Of a stretch of DNA of 64,000 nt, positions 55,389 through 64,000 are shown one piece after another. The position numbers and the translations under genes were made by a program. Where the stretch lies: positions 372,001-436,000 of the forward strand of contig NC_085852.1 of assembly GCF_020906515.1 (NCBI RefSeq), read 5' to 3'. This stretch comes from Vanrija pseudolonga. Its lineage: Eukaryota; Basidiomycota; Tremellomycetes; Trichosporonales; Trichosporonaceae. Position 1 is the first letter of the stretch. The number at the start of each line of letters is the position of its first letter. The notes beneath the pieces are model-generated. The model had not been told where the DNA came from. It did not search any database and saw only the letters and a program-made list of their open reading frames with translations.

Positions 55389-58366
55389 ATGAACGCCGAC
55401 GCCGACGCAGCGGCGCAGCACGCGGCCGAAGAGGCGAAAAAGGAGCGCGCAAAGCGTGGCTACCGCGCATGGTGAGTTGGCTCCTCGTCGGAGATGGGCC
55501 GCGAGAGAGACGGGTGGGAACCCTGCTCGGCTGTAGGCGGCATGGACGCTGACGGGGTCGTGTCCGCCTGCAACCATCTTGTGCCGACGCTGTTTGCTTG
55601 CCTGCGCCGCAACGCGTATCGCTATGCTCTGCTATGCTACTGGCATGACATGCCGCTAGCCTGCACTGCCGGAGTCGCAAGGCCAAGTGTGACCTGGTAA
55701 GTTTGTCGCTGGTTGTGTTTGTCATCGCGCTCACCTCTTTCTGCAGGGGGACATTGACGCGCCGTCCTCCCCGCCGTGCAGCCGGTGCCGGCGCGAATCG
55801 CGCGAGTGCGTGTTCGCGCCGTCCCGCCGAGGGGGCAACAACGCGAAGAAGCGGCGCGATGCCGAGGCCGCAGCTGGCAACGGCGGCGGCAGCAGCGGCG
55901 GAGGCGGAGGCGGCTCGCTCGGCCTGACGACTGGCGCGCCGCTGCCCCCGCCCCACCGCGCACCGCCATCAGCGTACCCGCCCAACGTGGACGTGCTCAA
56001 CCCGTCCCCAAAGACAGAGGTGTACCTGTTCAACCACCCGAGCGTGAGCTCGACCGACATGAGCCCCGGGACGGACCCGAGCCCGATCGCGATGCTGTCC
56101 GACGCCGGGCGGGACAGCATCAGCGGGCACTCGATGCGGCACGAGCGCGAGCGCGAGCGGCCGCGCTCGCCCGACACGAAGCGCCGCCGACTGCATCTCG
56201 GCCCCAGCCTGCAGACGACGGACCCGAGCTCTATCGTCGTGGCGGACATGCAGAACGAGAGCGACGCGCTGCACATCCTCGCGCTGGCTAGCGCCGGCCG
56301 GCCGTCCTCGGAGGGAAGCAAGTCCCCCCGCCAGGCGGCCGCGCGCGCGCCCGTACGACGCAGGTTCGAGAGCCCGGCGAGGATTGAGGACTTTGCGTTG
56401 ATCCGCCTCGGCATTGTCGACGAGGAGACGGTCACAAGGCTCACGAATGTCTTCTTCCGGTTCCACCACCACTTCTTTGTGAGTTGAGGGAGTCGTCGTT
56501 TGCCCAACTCACAACCCAGCCCATGGTCCCCGCTGCCATGATCCCCCGCACGCCCGAGCAGCTCGCCGAGCTGGCGGTATCCGAGCGCTACCTCGTCTCG
56601 GCGATGATCATCATCGCGAGCAGAAACGACCGCGCGCCGGGCATGCGGACGGTGCACGAGCGCGCGTGGGGGGTGATGCGCGGCTGGATCTCGGACATTG
56701 CGTGCCTCGGTGCGCCGCCGACGGTCGGGTTCGTCGAGGCGCTCTTGCTGCTCGCGGAGAACTTGCCCCGCGACCCGCCGTACCCTGGCTCTGGGGACCC
56801 AGTGCACGCGCAGGGCTTCGGCGAGGAGGTGCACGGCAGCGAGAACCGCCAGGCGTGGATGCTGATCGGGACGGCTATCCGCGCTGCGTACATGCTCGGC
56901 CTGGACAAGCTCGCGCTCAAGCTCCTCAACGAGACGGAACGCACGTTCGAGGTCGAGCGCGCACGCCTCGCATACACGTACTGCTACCTCTTTGACCGGC
57001 AGTGAGTGACAGCCGCGGCAATTTTAGCTGACCCACGCCAGCGTGTCCCTCCGCCTAGGCAAGGCATTCTGGTCGCGTGGGCCCAACCTCTGCTTCCAGG
57101 GCTTCAGCGCGTCGGCGCAGACTGGCCCCGCGGCCGCGCCGGGCAACTTTCCGTTCCTGCGCGAAATTGCTGGCTCCTCCCCAGCGGGCGAGTACCAGCA
57201 GGAGGACCTCGCGTCGCTCATCCAGACCTACCTCGAGCTCACGCAGCTCATGAGCAACGCCCACGACGTGCTGTACCCCAACCCTGCGCGCACGCGGTCG
57301 CTCGTCGTCTATGGCGAGTACTTCAAGTACATTGACGAGCTGGCGCGCAGCCTCGACGGCTTCAAGATCCTGTGGCGCGACAAGAAGTGGAAGCTCTTCC
57401 CGCTGACGGATGCCGTCTGGGCAATGTTCTACTACACCCAGCTGTACATCTGCGCGTTCAGCTTCCAGGCGCATGTGGAGCGCGCGTCGATTCGCGCGGA
57501 GGAAGAGTACAACAATGACACGACGCACGACGGACCTCGGCCTCCGCTGTCGCTGTTCCCCCGTGGGGCCGCTGCGTCCCCGGACGCACGGTACATCTTC
57601 CAGTCGATCGACGCGGCGCGGCAGCTGCTACATATCTGCGTCGACAGACTCCACCCCGGTGGAGCGCTGCCGTACCTCCCCAACCGCTTCCTCCTGTGGT
57701 TCACCTACGCGGCGATTGTGCTTCTCAAGGTGGGTAGCGACTTTAGGAGGAGGGCTGACCCGTCAGGCGCTCTACTCTGGTGCCATGCTCCGCGCAGACC
57801 ACGCTCCGGCGCACAAGCTGATCGACCGGCTGTGCGAGTGCTTCGCGGAAGCCTCGCTCGACAAGGACCACCCGGCGGTGCGCTACGGCCTGCAGCTCCA
57901 GTCTCTGCGGCGCAAGCTCGCGGGCATGTCCAACTCGGCACACTCGCCTACCGGGGGCAACACGGTGCCTCTCCCGCAGTCAGTCAAGACGCCGGTCGAG
58001 AAGACCCCCGGCGTCGACACGTCAGTGCCGTGGATCGGCGACCCGCCGCCTTCCGACTCGTCATGGTTCCCCTCTGCGCCGGCCGCCTCGGCGCCCATCT
58101 CGTTCCCGTACTCGACGCCAGTGCCGGGCACGGCGCCAGCGGCGTATGTCGCCCCACCGCATCAGCAGCCGCTGTCCGAGGTCGTCAACCTGCACCCGCG
58201 CGACGTGACCGTCGACAACAACCTTGGCTTTGCCACACTGGACGACTGGTTCGGCATGGCGGGCAACGGCGGCCAGAGTGAGAACCCCTTCGAGGCCCTC
58301 GATCTCGCCGATTTCTGGATGAAGGTGGGGCCTGGCGAGGCCCAGGGCGGGTTCCCGTTCCGCTAG
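55389..58366 (+). CDS. Zn2Cys6 transcription factor, PrtT-like class
   Basis: Six exons (55389-55471, 55660-55696, 55747-56478, 56520-57001, 57042-57729, 57767-58366), 873 residues. The binuclear cluster is assembled across two introns: RGYRACLHCRSRKAKCDLGD and CSRCRRESRECVFAPSRRGG (six Cys, spacing C2C6C...C2C6C). The fungal-specific regulatory domain includes PEQLAELAVSERYLVSAMII, AWMLIGTAIRAAYMLGLDKL and KAFWSRGPNLCFQGFSASAQ. The last block is typical of the PrtT/related group of regulators, some of which control secreted proteases; the target here is unknown. The C-terminus is Pro/Ser-rich, ending with an acidic DLADFWMKVGPGEA, a likely activation segment. The sugar transporter gene lies 305 bases downstream. 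Confidence 0.88.
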
Positions 58367-58671
58367 TAGCCATGCTCGTGTATCGTAATGGTCGTGGTCG
58401 TTGTATCTATCTTTGTTTGGAAATGCAGCTGGTTCTTGTTGGCTGGGTACGCAACTAGTCTGTCCGGCAGTGTTAAATGCATACGCCCGTCCGCCCAGCG
58501 CCACCTTCGTCATTCAAGGTTTGGTTGGGCGGCGCGTTTCATCAACGACGAGTGACGCGCGCCGCAGCAGCATCGCAACTTGGCATTCCACTTGTTCTTC
58601 CTCCATCACACACTCCTTTCCCTCTTGGCCACAACGGCCTGATGCGCAACACTCTCTAATAATCAGCCACC
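58367..58671. promoter_or_regulatory. Promoter region of the sugar transporter gene
   Basis: 305 bases between the Zn2Cys6 stop and the transporter start. It contains a C/T-rich leader (cttcctccatcacacactcc). CGG-type triplets are present (for example gtccggcag at 58462) but no convincing inverted pair was found. Confidence 0.4.
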
Positions 58672-61120
58672 ATGTCCAAGTCCAAGCTGCGCGGCAACGC
58701 GCTCCTGTACTCGACCTCCGTGTTCCTCTCGATCGGGGTATGGTTGTTTGGGTGAGCTGATAGACACGCAGCAGCAGCTAACAGCAGATATGACCAGGGG
58801 TACGTGCGGTGCGGCGCTCAACCGCGATACTAACCCCGCGACTACAGCGTCATGTCTGGTGAGTTACTTGCCCTTGTTCGTCGCGCTGACGCCAGGCGTA
58901 ATCACCGGGCCGTATTTCAAGTGAGCTTTGCGTGTGGGAGGAAGCTGACGCCAGGTCGTATTGTATGTCTGACGATGTCGCACGCTCACGCCAGTCAACC
59001 AGCCGACGGCGACACAGATCGGAAAGTGGGTAGCTATGGGTGCGTCGAGTCAGCTGACCCTCCAGCATGGTCGCCATCCTCGAGATCGGCGCGTTCAGTG
59101 AGCTAGCCTAGCGCGGTGAAGCAAGCTCACGCAAGTCACCTCCCTCCTTGCCGCGCGCCTCGCCGACACGTATGGCCGGCGCTGGACGATGCGTCTCGGC
59201 GCCGTGCTCTTCTCCGCTGGCGGCTGCGTGCAGACGGCTACTAACGGGTACTTGATGATGGTTGTCGGGCGGTTCATTTCCGGCTGCGGCGTGGGCATGT
59301 TGAGGTGGGCGCGGCGCGGGCTGTGTCGGGCGTCGCTGACGCGGCGCAGCATGATCGTGCCGATTTACCAGGCCGAGAGTGGGTCTGCTGATGTGTGCGG
59401 GAGTAGCTGACTCGCAGTCTCGCCCGCCGACCACCGCGGCTTCCTCGGCGCGCTCGAGTTCACGGGCAACATTGTTGGCTATGCGTCGTCTGTGGTGGGT
59501 TTGTTGGCTTTGCTATCGCCTCGCTCACCCGCCAGTGGATCGACTACGCGTGCAGCTACATCCAGTCCAACTGGTCGTGGCGCCTCCCGCTCTCGATCCA
59601 GGTGTGGGGCGGGCTCATCCTCGCGGTCGGGAGCTTTGTGTGCCCCGAGTCGCCTCGGTAAGCCTCCATGTTTTGCAAGCAGCTCACACAAGCTACCTCA
59701 TCGACACGGACCGCGACGCCGAGGGCCTGGCTGTCATCTCTGACTTTGCGGGCACGGGCGAGGACGACCCCAAAGTCCTGGAAGAGTACAATGAGATCCG
59801 GGACGGCGTGCTCGCGGATGTGGGTTGCTCGTGGCAGCGTGGAGCTGACCCTAGCGTGCGGTCGGAGACAGGTCGTACAAGGCTTTGTGGACGCGATACC
59901 GTGGACGCGTGCTCATCGCTATGAGTAGTCAGCTGTTTGCGCAGCTGAATGGGATCAACGGTGAGTGGGGTTGGCCTTGGTGCGGTGACGTCTAACCCTC
60001 CGTCAGTCATCTCGTACTATGCTCGTGAGTGCTGCTACCACTTGTATATCCACTTTAGCTGACTCCCGCAGCATTGGTACGCTGAGCGCGGCCCCACCTG
60101 TCCTGAACTAACCACCCGTGCTCCACAGGTCTTCGAACGTAGGTGTTGGGTCTCGTCCAGCCGATCACCTATGTTGACACCCCACAGAAGCCGGTTGGAT
60201 CGGCCGCGACGCCATCCTCATGACGGGCATCAATGCCATCTTCTACATCGCCGCGTCCATCCCTCCCTGGTGGCTCACTGACGCCGTCGGCCGCCGGCCT
60301 ATCCTCCTAACTGGAGCCATCTCCATGGCTGTGGCGTTGACAGCCACCGGGTGGTTCATCTACGTCGACCAGTCGTACACCCCCAACGCCGGTGAGTGCC
60401 GCTGTGAGATTCGCCTTGAGCACCAGCTGACCCTCCCAGTCGTCGTCTGGGTCATCATCTACAACGCGGCATTTGGCATGTCCTGGGGCCCAATCCCGTG
60501 GCTCTACCCGCCCGAGATCATGCCACTGCCTTTCCGGGCCAAGGGTGTTTCCCTATCAACCGCGACGGTGAGCCTAGCTGCGTCGGGCAAAGCTGACTTT
60601 GTTCAGAACTGGATTGCAAACTACTGGGTCGGGGTCACGACCCCGCTGTTCCAGCAGCTTATCGGGTGGCGCCTGTACATCATGCACGCGTTCTTTTGCG
60701 TCGTGTCGTTTATCCTAGGTGAGTGGGCTATCGCAGAGCTATGACCGCCGGCGGCGCTGATTCTTCTAGTCTACTTCCTCTACCCCGAGACGCGCGGTGT
60801 GCCGCTAGAGGAAATGGACAGGTTGTTTGGCGACGGTGGGTTATACGCGTCGGTTATAGCTGACAACAGAATCAACGCCATATGGCGATGACGACGACGA
60901 CCAATCGGATATCGATGCGTCTGAAAGCTCGTCCCTCGTGAGCGGCAGCCGCCAGGGCTCTCGACGAGGCAGCGGCACCTCGCCTGCACCATTTTCGCGC
61001 ACGCCGGCGAGGGCGGAAAACTCGCTGGTTGGGCGCGTGACCGATGCCATGTTCCGGAGCGGCAGCGGACGCGACGGTGGCAGGGGCCGATACAAGGCCA
61101 TTGACCCCGAGGAACAATAG
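58672..61120 (+). CDS. MFS sugar transporter split into 21 exons
   Basis: Joining 21 exons gives 1623 bases, 540 residues, with no stop. The boundaries include 58672-58751, 58788-58799, 58848-58858, 58896-58920, 58955-58962, 58995-59025, 59066-59097, 59136-59304, 60007-60024, 60072-60076, 60129-60138, 60188-60391 and 60870-61120. The exons restore sugar-porter signatures: LFGYDQGVMSG in helix 1, ADTYGRRWTMRLG after helix 2, MIVPIYQAEISPADHRGFLG (PxYxxE), FAQLNGINVISYYAP, TDAVGRRPILLTGA, and YFLYPETRGVPLEEMDRLFG (PETKG-type). Twelve hydrophobic helices are expected and the length is normal. The substrate is probably a hexose, pentose or disaccharide. The C-terminal tail is cytosolic, Asp- and Ser-rich. 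Exons of 5, 8, 10, 11 and 12 nt are extraordinary. Confidence 0.9.
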
Positions 61121-62411
61121 GAACTCGCGAGTGAGTGCATGTGGTGCGACAGTGCTGCCAGAACCGATAGGAGATGCTAATATGGCCGCAGGGCTTGATA
61201 CTGGCGTGCGCGGGCGCAGCAGCGATGATGCTTCAGCCGAAGGGCACGTGGACGACGACGAATCACGGCCGTTGACCGGGGGATACGTCGCGGGTGTCGG
61301 GCCTCGTGAGTAGTAGCCGCAGCAGGCAACTGTAGCATAGAACTCTATACATGCATGTTTGGCGTCACTGTCGTCACCGGCGGCGTGCCGGAGCTGCTGC
61401 TAACGGCATTATCGGGATTGTATCCGCCGACGTGCGTCGAGGAGCAGCCGTCGCGGCAGTTGTAGCAGAGTGTGATTGGGTCGAGTGGGTGGTCCGGCAA
61501 GGCGGGTAACAAGGAGGGGGGATGTCTGATCGGATGTCGTGCTATCTGCAGCGAATCAGCGGCCGGCAAGAGGGTGTTTGTGCTCTTCCGCCCGCAATCC
61601 CCCGCAAGGCGTCAATTGCAGTAGGCCGGAAAGCATCGGATGCGACGGCGACGCCGCTAGCGCCTCGGCGTCGGTGATGGATGGATGCGAGTGGTGCTCA
61701 GAATAGGCCGTGGTCGAGCGGGGCCGGGACAGGCAGGAGCGACAACACGCTGCGGTGGCGCTGGCGCGCCTGCCTGCCTGGCGATAGCGTTATCGCGCGG
61801 GGTGCGGGGGCCGGGGTGATACATGTGTGGTGTGGTGCGAGGCGGGCGGGCGTAGCGAGGGCAAGAGATGGAGCGAGCAAGCATGCAGTGTTGCTTGGGC
61901 TTCTGATGTACCCAGGACGAGGAGAGGTGGGGAGCTGCAGGCGGCCCGTGGGCGTGGCTGCGGCTGCGGCTGTGGCTCTTGGTGGGTGGTGGCTGCTCCA
62001 GGCCACCCGACAACAGACAACCCCCTCCCGGCACGCATCCCATGCCCCGTCGCCCGCCGCCCCCCCGCTCTCCGCATTCTCGGCGTCGGCGCGGCGCAGA
62101 CAACACGCTACGGCGCCGCGAGCATACGCGCGCATGGCACTACGGGATGTGGTGTCGGCGCGGTTTATCTGCAGCCAATCAGCGGGCGCCGAGCTGCGTC
62201 CAGCCAGGCGTGGCACCTGGCCTGGGCGATAAGGAGCACCCCCGACCACGCGACATGTCCTATGTCCTATCCTGCCTGATCCTCCTTGGTATCCTCGCCT
62301 ACGCCATCGCATTACAGTAGCTCGCATCGCCGACGCCGCGCGGCCGCTTAATACAGCGCACGCACGCGCGAGGCAGCGCCAACTGCCACCTACTGTACTT
62401 CACCACACACA
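61121..62411. other. 1.3-kb intergenic region before the second Zn2Cys6 gene
   Basis: An open frame after the transporter stop (to 61313) encodes Asp/Ser-rich sequence similar in composition to the transporter tail, but it is out of the spliced frame and could be reached only by an unsupported splice. Other frames (up to 209 codons) are low complexity. The 61.7-62.3 kb part is GC-rich with no motif. Confidence 0.4.
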
Positions 62412-64000
62412 ATGGCGCCGGTCCCCATCGCGCCCAAGCCGCCCAGCCCGGAGAGCAGCAGCGCGAGCTCGCGCGTGCTTGCGTCCGCGCCCGTCGTGGA
62501 GAGGAAGAAGCGCGGGAGGAAGCGGTACTCTTGTGCCGAGTGTCGCCGGTGGGTGGCCCATGCCCTCTTTGATCCTCAACTCGACGCTGACGACAACCCC
62601 AGGCTCAAGCTGAAATGCTCTAAAGTGTGGCCTTGCACCATGTGCGAGCGGCGCGGCTGCGCGTCCATCTGTCCCGAGGGCGTGCTTGAGCGCGAGCGGC
62701 CCAGACCAAAGCAGCAGGAGGATCTGAGTAAAGAGCAGATGGCGCACCGGATAGCCGTGCTCGAGGCGGCGCTGTCGTCTAGCGCATCATCGCGTCACGC
62801 GCACGCCGCGCCCATCCGGCCGCCGGCGTCGCCGCGCGTCTCGCCGACCATTCGGCGCATATCCCCGCTGCCCAAAGCCGAGATCATCGCGCCCCCGGGC
62901 ACGTTGAGCGGCGCGGGAGGCGAGACGCGCTACGTCGGCAGTCTGGCAGGCAGCGCGTACCTCCGCGAGCGGGACGCCGTGCTCCCGCAGCTGCCGACGC
63001 TGGCCACTTCCTTTGACGGGCGGCAGTTCGCCGCGCCCCGCCGCCTGAGCCCCGAAGCGGCCAGCATGATGCGCAGCGAGAGCGGCGCCGCGCGCGCCAA
63101 GGCTTTCCTTCCCTCCTGGGAGGAGGCGGGGCACATGCTCCAGAGCTACTGGGACCACGTTAACTGGATGTGCGTGGCATGTGATGTGGGGGGTTGATGG
63201 AGCTGACCAAGGCAGACACCAGACGATCCCGAGGGCGACGCTGGATGCGTACTTGGCCAGCGCTTATGACCCCGACGCGGCGACGGCGCCACATGCGCTG
63301 GCGTGTGTGTTCCTCGCCATGGCGTTGGGGGTTCTATTCGACATTGCGCGCGCGCCATGTAAGCTTCCTTCCCGACGCTTTGTGCAAGCTCGCGCTGACG
63401 CGCTCGCTCCCCAGTCCACCCGCGCGGCCGCGAGCTCTTCCTCATAGCCCAGGACATCCTCCACCGGTCCCCCTCGAAGCCCAGCGTCGCGCTAGTCCAG
63501 GCCCAAGTCCTACTGGGGACGTACATCCTCAACGACAACGACGCAGACGGCGCAGAGCGCTACTGGACTATCCTCGGCAGCGCTATCAAGAGCGCGCAGA
63601 GCGTCGGCCTGCACCGCGACGGCGCGGCGTTCGGCCTCTCCCCCGCCGAGGTCGACGAGCGCCGCGTGCTCTTCTGGGAACTGATGGAGTACGACCGTAC
63701 CCAGGCGCTCAGCTTCGGCAGGCCGTGCGGCCTGAGCAACCGCCATGCGGACACTAGGTTCCTCGAGCGCAGTGATAGCCTGCCCGACGAGTCGGGGTAT
63801 CATGCCGCCAAGCACCGCCTCGTGCGCATGCTCGAGGCGGTCATCGACGTGCAGGTCCAGCCGACGCCCGTGTCGTATGCGACGGTTGTCGAGCTTGACG
63901 GGCAGCTACAGGAGTGTAAGTGGCACACAGCTCCAGCCGGTAGCATGCTGCTGACGCCCCCGCCAGTCCGCCGAACCCTCCCCGAATCACTCATGTCCAA
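62412..64000 (+). CDS. Zn2Cys6 transcription factor, C-terminus beyond the window
   Basis: Five exons are visible (62412-62548, 62603-63169, 63216-63358, 63415-63915, 63967 to the right edge). The cluster CAECRRLKLKCSKVWPCTMC followed by ERRGCASICPEG is complete, with intron 1 falling inside it as in many basidiomycete members. A coiled coil (KEQMAHRIAVLEAAL) follows for dimerisation. The fungal-specific regulatory domain runs through ALVQAQVLLGTYILNDNDAD, IKSAQSVGLHRDGAAFGLSP and ERRVLFWELMEYDRTQALSF, then GRPCGLSNRHADTRF, the usual xxFGRP signature. At least 464 residues are seen and the protein continues. It is a nuclear DNA-binding regulator; no target can be named. It lies 1.3 kb downstream of the sugar transporter. 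Confidence 0.87.

Noticed and set aside
61044-61313. Extension of the sugar transporter beyond its stop at 61120
   Set aside because: The downstream acidic frame is out of phase with the spliced transporter and has no convincing acceptor. The protein already has a full-length C-terminal tail.

Overview
The window is nuclear DNA of a GC-rich basidiomycete yeast. The best fit is Tremellomycetes, most likely Trichosporonales. That placement rests on gene content, on very short introns (mostly 35-65 nt) with a CTGAC branch site just before the acceptor, and on very dense gene packing. I joined exons by eye. For every complete multi-exon gene the joined exons sum to a multiple of three with no internal stop. 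One splice site is non-canonical and is discussed below.

Left end (1-14.2 kb): a tandem family of single-pass membrane proteins. There are four full-length copies, one N-terminal truncated copy, the first exon of another copy running off the left edge, and two orphan fragments of the 3' (tail) part. Each full copy has a signal peptide, two predicted beta-sandwich ectodomains, an Asn/Ser/Thr-rich stalk, one membrane helix with a basic stop-transfer, and a long cytoplasmic tail ending in LPPxY-x3-W. Intron phases (2,1,2,0,2) are identical in all four. I know of no characterised function, and this is the best candidate here for an undescribed system. One copy has CTGAGT where the donor after the membrane helix should read GTGAGT.

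Middle (15-36 kb): housekeeping genes. They are an INO80-type C2H2 protein, methylmalonate-semialdehyde dehydrogenase, RNase H2 subunit A and a Sae2/CtIP resection factor (a divergent pair with two ACGCGT boxes between them), a NudE-like dynein regulator and Bre1 (divergent), an intron-less FMN alpha-hydroxy-acid oxidase/monooxygenase, and an alpha-arrestin.

36-49 kb: a secreted GH18 chitinase with a very long Ser-rich N-terminal half, a class I methyltransferase with unusually long introns, a lineage-specific one-helix membrane protein, and the HOPS subunit Vps41 divergent from a Mis14/Nsl1-type kinetochore protein.

49-64 kb: mitochondrial ribosomal protein mL43 divergent from a THOC5-like protein, recyclin-1 (F-box/Sec10-like), a Zn2Cys6 factor, a sugar transporter split into 21 exons including micro-exons of 5, 8, 10, 11 and 12 nt, and a second Zn2Cys6 factor that runs off the right edge. 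The two regulators flank the transporter, so a nutrient-regulated locus is plausible but not shown. No tRNA, rRNA, CRISPR array or recognisable transposon was seen.
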